64,000 nucleotides of DNA. Origin: Orientallactaga sibirica (taxonomy: Eukaryota > Chordata > Mammalia > Rodentia > Dipodidae). Location: assembly GCA_036365145.1 (NCBI GenBank), contig JAEOAD010000048.1, forward strand, positions 14,962,001 through 15,026,000, given 5' to 3'. Each line of letters begins with the position of its first letter. Position 1 is the stretch's first letter. A program made the translations under genes and the position numbers. The notes under the pieces were generated by a model. It saw only the letters and a program-made list of their open reading frames with translations. It was not told the origin of the DNA and made no database searches. Shown here piece after piece: positions 1 to 13,242 of the stretch.

Positions 1-2529
1 CTCTCTCTCTCATTATCTCTCTAGCTGTCCCTAAATCATACCTTAGATACATATTTTATTTTGGGAGAGGTGTATCATTCAATCTGTCCGTTCTAGTGAC
101 TACCACACAGGTATTGGTAGAGTGAAGACTGTTGCCAAAGTCCTTGACATATTCAGAGAGAGCAGCTCACGCCCTAGGTACAAAGAGCTCTAAACTCGTC
201 AAGTGGGTTTTTAAATATTCAGATAGATTGGTTGACATGCAGTGGGAGCAAAGTGAAACTGCGGTCCCTTTGTCTCTGGGCTCTGCGTTGTACTTTCCAC
301 CATCTGCATGGATCTCATCGGGAGTCAGTGATTTCAGTGTACAGACAGGACGTCATCCGTTGTGTGTGCTGCCCTCCTCCTCGGCCTTGCCACTTCCGGT
401 TGATCACCCGTGTACCCTAGCTGTGTAGTACCTCTCACACGAAAGGCCTTCTCCAACAGCTCCGTTTCCCATTTCCCTGCAAAGCTGATGCCTTCCCTGA
501 TTCTGAAGGAAGAGTCACCAGAAACAGCTTGTCTGAGGACCCTTTGAAGATGTGTTTGAAATTCCCAGTTTTATTATCTTGGAACCTAAGTTTCAGTTCA
601 GGCCTTTGGCCTGGGGGTCTTTCAGACAGAGACAGGCCATCTTAAAGGCACAAGGCCCCATGGAGGTCCCCATGCATGTCTGAAGGCACTTGATCTTAGC
701 CCCATATAACCTTTACCTATTTACTCTCATTTCACACAAAGAACTGAGAAAATTCTATGCCATAGTCATTCTTTCTCCTTTTCTTTTTTTCTTCTTTCTT
801 TGTGCTTGTACATGTGTGTGTACAGATGTGTGTGTGTGGGGGTGTTGGCTCTAGGGGTCAGATCCAGGGCTTCATGCATACTCTGTACGTGCTAGTGCAC
901 TGAGCTGCACCCCAGCCTACCATGCCTATTCTAGAACAGAGAATCTATCCTAAGGCAGATGAGTGCGACCAGTAATTGTGTCCTTTGACTCATTTTTAAA
1001 TTTTATTTATTTATTTATGTGTATATATATGTGTATATGTGGGCACACCGGGGTCTCTTGCCACTGCAAATGAATGCCCCTCTAGCATTACATGGGTGGC
1101 TGGGGAATTGAATCCAGGCCATCAGGCTTTGCAAGCAAGTGCCATTAACTACCGAGCCATCTCCCCAGCCCTGTCCTTTGATTCATTTTGATCACTGAAC
1201 TGTTAAATACACTAGCAATTACTTCTGCAATGATTTTTTTTTTGCTGAAAAACATTAAGCCATTTTTCCAAAGATAATGGAAAGTATAAATTGAGATTAA
1301 ACTCATATGTTGGAAAATGCTGAATCAATGTTTACCTATCTGTATATATACGATACCTATCTATATGATATACTTTTTAAAAGAATGTATTTATTTCATG
1401 GAGAAAGAAAATGAATTTTACAAACGCAAACTTGAAAAGAGGATGTTAAACTGGGACTGTAGGTCAGGGGCAAAGTATGTGTTCAGCATGCATGAGGTCC
1501 TGGGTTCCATCCCCAGCACCACAAAAACCAACAATCAAATAAACAAAGCTCGAGGAGGGAAATGATGGTACCGACACTTGGTGTATCCATACAAAGTTTC
1601 AACGTAAAATAAATAAATGAATAAAGATAGATAGATTGACAAAACACTGCAAGTTCTCTATAGCACGTCCCTATGATATGAGCTCTTGAAAGGAGTAGAC
1701 TTTGAGTTTTGAAACAAGAGTGAGGTATAATTCCTGGTTCCTTCTAAGATGCATGATATACACATCTATATCTATCCATCTAGCTATCTCTCTATATATG
1801 TATATATTTATTTTGGTTTTTTGAGGTAAGGTTTCAGTCTAGCCCAGGCTGACCTGGAATTCACTATGAAGTCTCAGGCTGGCCTGGAACTCACAGCGAT
1901 CCTCCTACCTCTGCCTCCCGAGTGCTGGGATTAAAGATGTGCGCCACCACGCCTGGCAAGCAGCATGATATAAATATTAATCTCACCTAATCTTTCTTTA
2001 ATAGCATGTGCTTTCAACACTCGGGTTGTACTATGATAGTGGCCAAGTGGTCACTCTTACCCTAGTTAGACCAGCCAGGCTTGTTCCCCAGATTTTTTTT
2101 TTGAGGTAAGCCCAATAGACTACTTTTGTTTTTTGTTTTTGTTTTGTGTGTGTGAGAGAGAAAATTGGTGTGCCAGGACCTTCAGCCACTATAATCAAAC
2201 TCCAGATGTGTGCACCTCCTTGTGCACATGTACAACCTTGTGCTCCTGTGTCACCTTGTGCGTCTGGCTTACATGGGGCCTGGAGAGTTGAACGTGGGTC
2301 ATTGGGCTTCACAGGCAAGTGCCTTAACTGCTAAGCCATCTCTCCAGCCCCGCCCCCAGATGTTTTCAATGTACTCATTGTGCCATTGACAGGTTGGCCG
2401 TGTGCTTTTGATTTAAAAACCCATTTGTAATTGGAATCCATTCCTCTGATGGATTGTATTTTTTTTTTTTTTTACCATATGTCTGCTCAGAGAAAGAATG
2501 TAAGTAATGAACAAATTTCTTTTTAACAG
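1..2529. other. FLT3: FLT3 intron 17 (3' part), with SINEs
   Basis: No coding exon is visible; FLT3 exon 17 must lie upstream of the window. Recognisable repeats are an ID-like SINE (about 840-920, minus), a B2-like SINE (1000-1171, minus), an ID-like SINE (1451-1530, plus), a B1 (1809-1957, minus) and an expanded B2-like copy (2140-2350, minus). Positions 1-830 look unique and show no gene or obvious motif. Confidence 0.75.
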
Positions 2530-2612
2530 TATGCCTAGTTCAAGAGAAGTTCAATTACACCAGGACTTGGATCAGATCTCGGGGTTCAATGGGAATTCAA
2601 CTCATTCTGAAG
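2530..2612 (+). CDS. FLT3: FLT3 exon 18 (kinase insert)
   Basis: First visible exon of the FLT3 receptor tyrosine kinase, a class III (PDGFR/KIT family) receptor for FLT3 ligand on haematopoietic progenitors. The translation reads MPSSREVQLHQDLDQISGF and ends NSTHSE, matching the human kinase-insert segment that contains DQISG. The acceptor follows ttttaacag and the donor is g|gtaata. The exon begins with the third base of a codon split with exon 17 and ends after the first base of the Asp codon completed in exon 19. The kinase insert is the least conserved part of the catalytic region, and several substitutions against human are seen here (for example Phe-Asn for Leu-His after SG). Confidence 0.95.
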
Positions 2613-4546
2613 GTAATATTTTCTTTTAACTAATAGCAGTTGAAAATGGAAACAGGCACAAGAGTTTCATGCTGCATTGTTCGGAAGTGCAATGGTAGAA
2701 GCATTTTCTTCCTTGCTAATGTCAGTTATGGGTGACACGCGTGCACCTCTGCTTGGAAAGTTAAGAAGCCAAGAGTGACAAATTTCATGTCTACAGTCGA
2801 ATGATAAATGCTGAAGAGTATTTTATTTGGACAGGTTATTCTTTTTAAAGTCAAAAGCTAATTAGAGGGCTGGGAAGATGGCTCGGCAGTTAAAGGCGCT
2901 TGCTTGCAAAGCCTCATGGCTTGGGTTTGATTCCCCAGTACCCATGTAAAGCCAGAGGCAAAAAGTGACACATGTGTCTGGAGTTTGTTTGCAGTGGCAA
3001 GAGGCCCTGGTGCACCCATTCCCTTTCTCTCTTTCTCTTTGTCTCATGTCTTTGTTTTTTGTTTGTTTTTGGTTTTTTGAGGTAGGGTTTCACTCTAGTC
3101 CAGGCTGACCTGGAATTCACTATGTAGTCTCAAGGTGGCCTCAAACTCACGGTGATCCTCCTACCTCTGCCTCCCCAGTATGGGGACTAAAAGCATGCGC
3201 CACCACACCCGGCTCTTTGTGGTTTTTTGTTTTGTTTTGTTTTGTTTCTTCAAGGTAGGGTCTTGCTCTAGCCCAGGTTGATCTGGAATTCACTATGTAG
3301 TCTCAGGATGGTCTTGAACTTGCGACAATCCTCCTACCTCTGCCTCCCAAGTGTTGGGATTAAAGGCGTGCACCACCATGCCCAGCTCCCTCTCTCTTTC
3401 TCTCTACTTACTAATAAATAAATAAATAAATAAATAAATTAATTAATTAATTAATAGCTAATTAGAGTCATCTTAGCTAACATCTACTCCTTAGCTTTCG
3501 GACTGGATGGCATTGAACATGTTATTTGGACATTGGAGTCATAAGTTCTCATTTATAAAATGAGCCTAGTCATGAATCCTTTCCTCACAGGACTGTGACA
3601 AGGGATAAACTGGAGAACATGAAGTGCAAAATACTGTTCATTCCTTTTCCAATTTGACAAGTTTTTACCTCGTTGTGGGGGCAGATGTCAAGCACCAGGA
3701 AGCCATCAATCGTCTAGGGAATTCATCTTTGCGTGGCCGAGACAGGCTGCTCCACTGAGCACACATGCAAACAGTGCTCCCAGGAAAGTGATGTGATATC
3801 ATCGCATCCCTGCGTGTCTAGTACCTGTCAAGAGACAAAACTGGCCGGGCGTGGCACATGCCTTTGATCCCAGCACTGGGAAGGCAGAGGTAGGAGGATC
3901 GCTGTAACTTCGAGGCCAGCCTGGGACTACAAAGTGAATTCCAGGTCAGCCTGGGCTACAGAAAAACTACTACTGCTACAAAAAAAAAAAAAAAAAAAAA
4001 AAAAAAGACAAAACTGCAACAAATTTAAAGCTCTCCATCATATTGACTTGGTCAATGTTTCTTTCCAGAAAGTAGAGTAAGTGTTCAAATTGGCTGAGGA
4101 AACGTGGTTTTATAGACAGCAAAGCGCCGTGGACAACAGAAGCAAAGAACCAACTGTTCATTTTACAGTTTTCTTGGGGAAAATAAAACAGTAACTGATC
4201 GGTTAACATCTGGTTACATCAGACTGATCTTTACCTGTCGCAGGGAGGGGGTGCTAAGGGTTGAAGCAAAGCCCATTTCATTCCCATACTGACTGAAACT
4301 GGCCTACGTGGGAAATTTGGTTGTTAACTTCTCTTGGTTTCTCAGGAGGTCAGATAACAAAGGTCCTTTCTCTTTCTGGTGTAGACCAATAGCAGAGGTG
4401 ACACCATTTTGATTTGGTTTTGTTTGAGTTTCGTTCAAGCCAAAGATCTCACCTTGCCTGCGACTGTAACTTTCTCACAGACGACTGCTTTAATAGGGCA
4501 GCTTCTTAGTGTTCAGGGAGAAGTGAAGACTGGCTGTATTTTGCAG
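2613..4546. other. FLT3: FLT3 intron 18 with nested SINEs
   Basis: A plus-strand B2-like SINE begins at 2867 and resumes with its TC-rich and AATAAATA tail at 3387-3450. It is interrupted by two minus-strand B1 elements (about 3066-3213 and 3247-3386), so the B1s inserted later. A plus-strand B1 with a long A tail occupies 3842-4006. About 4010-4546 is unique intron sequence without recognised features. Confidence 0.75.
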
Positions 4547-4674
4547 ATGAGGTTGAGTATGAAAACCAAAAAAAGGTGGAGGAAGAGGAAGACTTCAATG
4601 TACTTACATTTGAAGACCTTCTGTGCTTTGCATACCAAGTTGCCAAAGGAATGGAATTTCTGGAATTTAAGTCG
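4547..4674 (+). CDS. FLT3: FLT3 exon 19 (kinase insert to start of lobe 2)
   Basis: Translation, completing the split Asp, is DEVEYENQKKVEEEEDFNVL followed by TFEDLLCFAYQVAKGMEFLEFKS. It closes the acidic kinase insert and begins the helical C-lobe. Human FLT3 has I for the first V and R-L for K-V in the acidic stretch, so the insert varies while the helix starting TFEDLL is conserved. Acceptor ttgcag at 4541-4546, donor gtaagc at 4675; the exon ends on a complete codon. Confidence 0.96.
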
Positions 4675-4863
4675 GTAAGCTCCTTTAAAGAGAAGAAAAA
4701 CATAAAAAGATAATTACAAAAAATGTGCTTAGATGCAATTATGAAAAAGAAATGTGCTCATGTTTTTCCTTCTTTATTTTAACCTGTCTTATCTGTCCTT
4801 CTCTCTGACAATATTGAAGTTAACTAGAATGTTATCTATAAAGGGCCAGAATCCCTTCTTAGA

Positions 4864-4904
<41 letters not shown>

Positions 4905-5380
4905 GTATTATTTGAGGAGAGGTATATATATCCAGAGAGAAGCTCAAGATAGTAAGTCTTTAGAAATTCCCTGGGGATGGAGAGATGGCTTAGCGGTTAA
5001 GACACTTGCCTGCAAAGCCAAAGGACCCAGGTTCAATTTCCCAGGACCCCATGTAAGCCAGATGCACAAGGTGGCACCTGTGTCTGGAATTTGTTTGCAG
5101 CAGCTAGATGCCCTAGCGTGCCCATTCTCTCTCTCTCTCTCTCTCTGCTTGCAAATAAATAAATAAGAAAATTAAGCATATATATCAGCTAGAAGGACTA
5201 GGTTGTTGAAGCTTAAATCCACTGTTCAGAAAGTGGGGTATGTAGCTGAGGAATTAGGCTCGGTTTGGTCCAGTCATGACATAGCCTACCATCTGTCATC
5301 CCTAGCAAACTGGAAGCCTGGAGAGATTTCACTGTGACGGCTTACTCCATGACAGTGACATTCTCATCCGTTTCTTCTAG
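4675..5380. other. FLT3: FLT3 intron 19
   Basis: Short intron containing a (TG)n microsatellite at 4865-4901 and one B2-like SINE on the plus strand at about 4973-5170. The last 200 bases before exon 20 are unique and end in a good polypyrimidine tract (ttctcatccgtttcttctag). Confidence 0.8.
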
Positions 5381-5503
5381 TGTGTTCACAGAGACCTGGC
5401 AGCCAGGAACGTGCTGGTCACGCACGGGAAGGTGGTGAAGATCTGTGACTTCGGACTGGCCAGAGACATCCTCAGCGACTCCAGCTATGTTGTCCGGGGC
5501 AAT
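5381..5503 (+). CDS. FLT3: FLT3 exon 20 (catalytic and activation loops)
   Basis: A 123-base exon, the same length as the human exon, encoding 41 residues from [13 protein letters not shown] to SSYVVRGN. It carries the catalytic-loop HRDLAARN motif (catalytic Asp of HRD), the DFG motif that binds magnesium, and the start of the activation loop RDILSDSSY. The Asp equivalent to human D835 and the activation-loop Tyr equivalent to Y842 are present. Two positions differ from human: Leu for Met837 and Ser for Asn841. Human numbers come from counting Cys as 807. Everything needed for an active kinase in this segment is retained. Confidence 0.97.
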
Positions 5504-6334
5504 GTGAGGCTGCCCTGCACCCCACCCCCGTCTGTGTTTTGTCATGATCATAGGCAACATCTGCACTCCCTCTAATGCGTTTTTGATTTATGGCAACATA
5601 AAGAAAAACCCTCCTAGCAGTTTGCTCATTTAGGCTTAAAAGATTTCTCTACAGCTTAATAAGAGTTAAAGAAAATAGCCAAATACCTATCCTTGGGCTA
5701 CCTACTCAGCATAGATCCATTAAGGACCTCTGCATGTGGTCTTCACGTAATAAAGCAACATATTCACTTGCCTTTATTTCAGTATTCATAACTAGAAAGT
5801 GGCTATCGAGTTCTGTTCACAATCGTGAGAAAAACAGATAGTTACAGCAAGGCATTTTAAAAAATACTTGACATGGCCGGGCATGGTGGCACACACCTTT
5901 AATCCCAGCACTTGGGAGGCAGAGGTAGGAGGATTGCAGTGAGTTTGAGGCCATCCTGAGATGACATAGTGAATTCCAGGTCAGACTGGCCTAGAGTGAG
6001 ACCCTACCTCAAAAAACCAAAAAGAAAAAAATAAAATAAAATAAAAAATACTTGACATGTAAATATTAAGTATAAAATTAAGTAAAAGGCTTAAATTTTA
6101 ACTAATGAGTATCTGTTCTCCTGCTACTATTAATGCAGGAAGACCTAAAACATGAATGAACTTGCTTGTTAAAAAAATAAATGGGTCGGGCATGGTGGCA
6201 CACGCCTTTAATCCCAGCACTCAGGAGGTAGAGGTAGGAGGATCGCAGTGAGTTTTAGGCCACCCTGAGACTACATAGTGAATTCCAGGTCAGCTTGAGC
6301 TTGAGCTAGAGTGAGACCCCACCTCGAAAAACCA

Positions 6335-6365
<31 letters not shown>

Positions 6366-7092
6366 GGGAGCCTGAGCTAAAGTGAGACCCTACCTTGAAA
6401 AAAAAAAATGGGGCTGGAGGGATGGCTTAGCAGTTAAGACATTTGCCTGCAAAGCCAAAGGACTGAGGTTTGATTTCCAGGAGCCACATTAGCCAGATGC
6501 ACAAGGGGGCACACACATCTGGAGTTCGTTTGCAGTGGCTGGAGGCCTTGGTGCACCCATTTTCTCTCTCTCTCTTCCTCTTTCTCTGTCAAATAAATTA
6601 ATAAATAAAAATAAAATATTTCAAAAAAATGGAAAAGTGGGCAGTGGGCAGTGGGCAGGGATGAGGTTCAGTAGAGGGCTTACCTGGCATGCATGAAGCC
6701 CTGGGTTCAATCTGTAGCACTGTATAAAACTGGGCATGGTGCCACACACCTGTAATCCCAGCACTTAGGAGGTAGAGGCTGGGTGATCTGAAGTTCAAGG
6801 CCTTCTTTAGCTATATAGTGAGTTTGGGGACAGCCTAGACTACATATGACCCTATTTTAAAAACCAAACCAAAATATATATATATATACACAGAAAAAGA
6901 AAGATAGCGAAGGAGCTAGGTAGGATATGTGTGACTTAGAATATGTGAGGCTCTGGGTTCAATCCCCAACACTAAGGGAAAAAGAATTCCCACATGTGGG
7001 TTTAAGTCTCTGTTCTACTTCTATTATTTTTTTTTCTTTTGCTCATTCATTTTTGGGATTTCTTTCTGCATTGTTGTCTCTAGTAGTGAAAT

Positions 7093-7290
7093 AATAACAG
7101 CTACAAATAGCGGTTTAGTTCTTAGCATGCTCTAAGCACTTTGTTGGATGTTTTACATATAATTTATTTAGTTCTCAAAAGCTCTCACATTGAGGTAAAG
7201 AAAATCAATTTCCTGTGGTTACACGGCACATGGATTTGAGCATGAACAGCTTACACTCCAAGTCTTCATCACCCACCCTGGTACTGGGTT
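7093..7290 (+). mobile_element. MIR SINE (ancient, degenerate)
   Basis: Shows the MIR core order: a TTAG...CTAAGCACTTT block, TTTACATATAATTTATTTAGTTCTCA, then a GAGGTAAAG block and a 3' part ending near the cross-exon 'acacggcacatgga' region. Divergence is high, as expected for a mammal-wide SINE that predates rodents. Confidence 0.65.
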
Positions 7291-8764
7291 TGTTTCCCAT
7301 AAAGGTGTGGTATTTGCTTTCTAGATTTACGTACGTAACCAATAAGATCAACATTAAAGCCCATTGTTCATGGTAATCAACCCATAAATGTGGCTTATCA
7401 AATTAATCTGTATTCCCACTAGAGTCAAATAATCACCTAGTTTGCTTATAGTTTGCTCCCAGTAATGATAGCTGGAGTCGTAAATTTGCTCCCTGCTTCT
7501 ATACTGGTTATGCAGTTTCTTCCCTATCAGCCAGAGGTCTCTTATGCAGGAAGGTGAATTCCATTCAGAACCTTCTATTCGTGAGTCAGACAAACCAGAC
7601 TGGCCTCTGGTTCATTCGGCTCCTCCATTTGTGTAGGATTTAAAAGAGGGGTTCCTTCTGGGGTTTTGATTTTACTTGGCTGTTTGAACGGGCACCATGA
7701 AAGTTTCCTGGGCCCAGGAAAACAAAATCAGAGTACAGCGATAACCCCAGAAACTACCCACCTGTGTCTCCGTTCAGATCAGAGGCTGCACATGCTAAAC
7801 CAGATCCCACTGTCATGCTCCTGGAGATCATGAAAGCCCTAGAGACCAGCCTAGGGTCATTTCTGGAAGTGATGACGGAGCTCCCTCCCCTCACAGCATC
7901 CTTCTAAGTTCTTCTTAGAAACGCTTTAACAAAAGATTCCACTTGTTGACTTGAACCCATGTACCTCTGGACAACTGATGAGGCTCTTTCTTTTCCTGTT
8001 CTTTAAAATTTTATTTAGTTATTCATTTATTTATGAGAGAAAAAAAGGCACAGAGAGAGAGAGAGAGAGAATGAAAATGGGCACACCAGGGCCTCTAGCC
8101 ATTGCAAACGAACTCCAGATGCCTGCACCACCTTGTGCATCTGGCTTTACGTGGATAGTAGGGAATTGAACCTGAGTCATTAGGCTTTGCAGGCAAGAAC
8201 CTTAACCACTGTGACGAGCTCTTTCTTAACAGAAACTATTTTTTGTTATGTTTTCCAACTCTACATATAAGCCTGTGTCCAAAAATGACTTTTAAAGTAG
8301 TGTGGTTTTTTTTTTCTACTCTTATTACAATGTTAGCTTGAAAGTAAAAAGCTTCCACTTGAGGAATGTGGTTTTTAAAAATTAATTTAATTTAATTTAA
8401 TTTATTTATTTGTTGGTTTATTGAGGTAGGGTCTCACTCTAGCTCAAGCTGACCTAACCTGGAATTCACTATGTAGTCTCAGGGTGGCCTCGAACTTACG
8501 GAGATCCTCCTACCTCTGCCTCCCAAGTGCTGGGATTAAAGGAGCATGCCACCATGCCTGGCTTTCAATTGTATTTATTTATTTAGAGAAAGAGTATGGG
8601 CATCCCAGGGCGTCCTGACACTGTAAATGAACTCCAGACACATGTACCACTTTGTGCATCTGGCTTTATGTGGTACTGGAGAACCAAATCCAGGCCATCA
8701 GACTTTGCAAGCAAGCACCTTTAACTGCTGAATCATTTCAAAAGCCCTGATTTTTTAAAAATTT

Positions 8765-9040
8765 ATTATTTTATTTATTTATTTTTGGAGAGAGACACAG
8801 AAAGAGACAGACAGAGAGGGAGATGGAGACATAGAGATAGGCGTGCCAGCAATCGCTCAGCTGCTCTGAACGAAATCCAGATGTGTGCGCCCCCTTGTGG
8901 GCAAGTGTGGCATTGCACCCTTGCGTCACTTTGCATCTGGCTAAACGTGGGACCTGGAGATTGGAACCGCTGGACATTGGAACCAGCGTTCTTAGGCTTA
9001 GCAGGCAGGCGCCTTAACCACTAAGCCATCTCTCCAGCCC
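8765..9040 (-). mobile_element. Expanded B2-like SINE variant
   Basis: Read on the minus strand it has the usual tRNA-like head (ending at the ctctccagcccc on the + strand), but the body is longer than the standard element. An extra block containing 'gggcaagtgtggcattgcac' sits beside the usual 'ccagatg...catctggc' part, and 'gattggaacc' / 'cattggaacc' is duplicated. Copies of the same form occur at 12600-12860, 21915-22142, 25828-26050 and 40235-40480. Confidence 0.75.
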
Positions 9041-9065
9041 CCTGATTTTTTTTTTTTTAACTAAA

Positions 9066-9430
9066 CATTAAGAGTGGCCTTAGGGATGGAGCCTAGGAGC
9101 TAGTTCAGTGAGCAAAGTGTTTGCCACACACATGTAAGGAACTGAGTTAGAGCCCCAGAACCTACTTAAAATGCCGGCAGAGCAGTGCACAGCCTATAAT
9201 CTCAATGCTGGAGAGGCAGAACCAAGAGGATTCCTGGGCTTCACTGGCTAGCTAGTCCACTCCAGTCAGTGAGAGATTCTGCCTCAACAAAGTAAGGTGA
9301 AGCACGATTGAGAAAGATATGCAATGTTGTAGACCCCTGGCCTCCACATGCACACACATGCTACTTCACACACATGAGCACCCCACGCCCATGGACACAT
9401 GAACACACATTCACACACATGCACATGCCA
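9066..9430 (+). mobile_element. B4 SINE
   Basis: Composite rodent B4 structure: a tRNA-like left part (ggagctagttcagtgagc...), a B1-related right part (aatctcaatgctggagaggcag), the diagnostic 'gagagattctgcctcaa' and 'gaagcacgattgagaaagat' blocks, then a CA-rich tail from about 9340. B4 elements are restricted to mouse-related rodents, which supports the host assignment. Confidence 0.75.
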
Positions 9431-9612
9431 AAAAAAAATGAGTGGTCTTATGGAGATAACAAACTTTTACCATTTAACAAAAGGAGCCAGGCACAGTGAG
9501 GCACAGCTTTAATTCCCAGAAAAGGCAAAAGATCACTGTGAGTTCAAGGCCAGTTTGGGACCACAGAGTGAAATCCAAGCCACCGTGGGCTAGAGTGAAA
9601 CCCTACCTCAAC

Positions 9613-9659
<47 letters not shown>

Positions 9660-10086
9660 AAAGAAAAAAAAGGGCTGAGGAAATGGCTTAGCAGTTAAGG
9701 CATTTGCCTGAGAAGCCTAAGGACCCCAGTTCGATTCCCCAGGGCCCATATAAGCCAGATGCACAAAGAGCCACATATGTCTGGAGTTCATTTGCAGTAG
9801 CTGGAGGCCCTGGTGTGCCCATTCTCTCTTTCTCTCCATCTCCCTCTTCCTCTCTCTCTCTCAAATAAATAAATAATAAATTTTTTTTAACAAAGGGCTG
9901 GAGAGATGGCTTAGCTATTAAGGCATATGCCTGCAAAGCCTAAGGACCCCAGTTCAATTCTCCAGGTCCCACATAAGACAGATGCACATGGATCTGGAGT
10001 TCGTTTGTAGTGGCTAGAAGATCTGGCGTGCCCATTCTCACTTTTTCTCTCTATCTTCCCTCCCTCTGTCTGTCTCTAATAAATAA

Positions 10087-10882
<796 letters not shown>

Positions 10883-10982
10883 GTGTAAATCCTTACCCTG
10901 GCATTCCCGTCGATGCTAACTTCTATAAACTGATTCAGAGTGGATTTAAAATGGATCAGCCATTCTATGCTACAGAAGAAAT
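10883..10982 (+). CDS. FLT3: FLT3 exon 22 (kinase C-lobe)
   Basis: Encodes GVNPYPGIPVDANFYKLIQS then GFKMDQPFYATEE, with AT left to be completed by exon 23 as Ile. The sequence is the class III RTK C-lobe segment between helices F and H. The only difference noted from human is Ser for Asn in the LIQ-x-GF element. Donor is gtacgt. Confidence 0.97.
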
Positions 10983-12627
10983 GTACGTGCAAATCAGACC
11001 ATAGATCAGTTGAAATCACAAATGTAATGTACTGTAAATCTACTTTTATTTTTTATTTTATTTTATTTTTTGGTTTTTCAAGGTAAGGTCTTCCTCTAGC
11101 CCTGGCTGACCTGGAATTTACTCTGTAGTCTCATAGTGGACTTGAACTCATAGTGATCCTCCTACCTCTGCCTCCCGATTAAAGGATTAAAGGCATGCGC
11201 CACCATGGCTGGCTTGTAAATCTACTTTTAAGTGCGTGACAAAAAAAAGGTTAAGGACTGGAGAGATGGTTCAGTGGTAAAGGCGTTTGCTTGCAAACCC
11301 TAACAGGCCAGTGCCCATGGAAAGACAGATGCACAAAGCGGTGCATGTGTCTGGAGTTCATTTGTAATGGCGAGTGGCCCTGGTATGCCCATGCTCACTC
11401 TCTCTGTATCTCCCTGTCTCTGTCTCACTCTCTCTCTCAAATAAATAAATAAAAATTCAAAAGTTCAAAATCTTTAATGCCAAGTTCACATGATTTCTCC
11501 TTAAAAATTAGCAGAGAAAGCAGGGGAGGGTCTGGTGATACTTGTCTGAGTTAATAAGCTAGCCTGGGCTTCTAAAAACATAAAGAAGCACAGAAAAAGC
11601 TTTTTCTTTTGCTCGGGCACGCCTAGGTCCTAAGCGCTCAGTCCTTTGCTGGAGGATTTGATTTCATCTCCAGTTTCTTCTTTCTATGCACATCTGTCCG
11701 TCATGTGATTCTCCTTCTTGCCGTGGTACAAATCCATGCAGTGTTTTCCATAAACAAGCTGATGCTGCTTCACAGTGTGGAGTTTGACTCCACTCCCATT
11801 TCTCATCATTTTTTCTATTTTGTTATTACTGGGTTTTTGTTTTGTTGGAGGTAGGATCTCCCTCTAGCTCAGGCTGACGTGGAATTCACTATGTAGTCTC
11901 AGGGTGGCCTTGAACTCACGGCGATCCTCCTACCTCTGCCTTCCAAGTGCTGGGATTAAAGATATGAGCCACCACGCCCAGCTTCTATTATTTTTTGTTG
12001 GAGAGAGAGAGAGAATTGGCACACCAGGGCCTCAAACACTGCAATCAAACTCCAGATGCTTATGCTACATAATGGGCATGTGTGACCTTGCACGCCTTTG
12101 TGGGATCTGGAGAGTCGAACATGGGTTCTTAGTCTTTGCAGGCAAGTGTCTTAACACTAAAGCATCTCGGTAGCCCTCTCATCATCTTTTTTTTTTTTTT
12201 TTTTTTTTTTTTCGAGGCAGGGACTCACTCTAGTCCAGGCTGACCTGGAATTAACTATGTAGTCTCAGACTGGCCTCGAACTCATGGCAATCCTCCTACC
12301 TCTGCCTCCCAAGTGCTGGGATTAAAGATGTGTACCACCACACCCGGCTCACTCCTCTCATCATTTTTTGAAAAATATTTTTATTTCTTTATTGGAGAGA
12401 GATAGAAAAAGAAGTACAGAGAGAGAGAGAGAATGACAATGGGTACACCAGGCCCTTTAGCCACTGCAAACGTATTCCAGATGCATGTGCCACCTTGTGC
12501 ATCTGGCTTAGATGGGTCCTGGGAAATTGAACCTGTGTCCTTTGACATTGCAGGCAAATGCCTTTACCACTAAACCATCTCTCCAGCCCCCTCGTCATTT
12601 TTTTTTTGAGAGAGACAGAGAGAGAGA

Positions 12628-12665
<38 letters not shown>

Positions 12666-12978
12666 GACAGAGAATGGGCGCGCCAGGGCTTCTCAGCTGC
12701 TGTGAATGAACTCTAGACACGTGCGCCCCCTTGTGGGCATGCACAGCATTGCACCCTTGCAGCACTTTGTGTCTGGCTAAAGTGGAACCTGGAGATTCGA
12801 ATGGGTGTTCTTAGGCTTTCAGGCAGTTGCCTTAACCAATAAGCCATCTCTCCAGCCCCGCTCATAATTTTTAATATTTATTTACTTATTTATTTATTTA
12901 TGAGCGTATGTGTGTGAAAGAGAAAAAGGCAGATAGAGACTTTCATCTTGTTAAAATATTTATTTATTTAAGAGTGTA

Positions 12979-13041
<63 letters not shown>

Positions 13042-13242
13042 AGAGAGAGAATGGGCATGCCAGGGCCTCCAGCCACTGCAAATTAACTCCAGATACATGT
13101 GCCACCTTGTGCATCTGGCTTTACTTGAGTCCTGGGGAATTGAACCTGGGTCCTTTGGCTTTGCAGGCAAGTGCTTTAAACCGCTAAGCCATCTCTCCAG
13201 CCCCCATTCCTCATCTTGATTCTTGTTCTGTGGCTCTTACAG
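10983..13242. other. FLT3: FLT3 intron 22, SINE-packed
   Basis: Contains B1 11065-11215 (-), B2-like 11248-11455 (+), B1 11832-11983 (-), B2-like 11990-12178 (-, intermediate-length body), B1 12205-12350 (-) with a long T run, B2-like 12366-12592 (-), the expanded B2-like 12600-12860 (-), and a B2-like 12955-13204 (-) whose tail has become (TG)n(GA)n. About 11456-11830 is unique. The last SINE ends 38 bases before exon 23. Confidence 0.75.
12955..13204 (-). mobile_element. B2-like SINE next to FLT3 exon 23
   Basis: Its tRNA-like head ends with ctctccagccccc at 13204 and its tail carries a (TG)n(GA)n microsatellite at about 12977-13048. The remaining 38 bases up to exon 23 must hold the branch site and the polypyrimidine tract. 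Confidence 0.85.

Noticed and set aside
4973..5170. tRNA-like A and B boxes here and at dozens of other places
   Set aside because: They are the Pol III heads of B2-like SINEs, followed by the SINE body and an A-rich tail, not tRNA genes.
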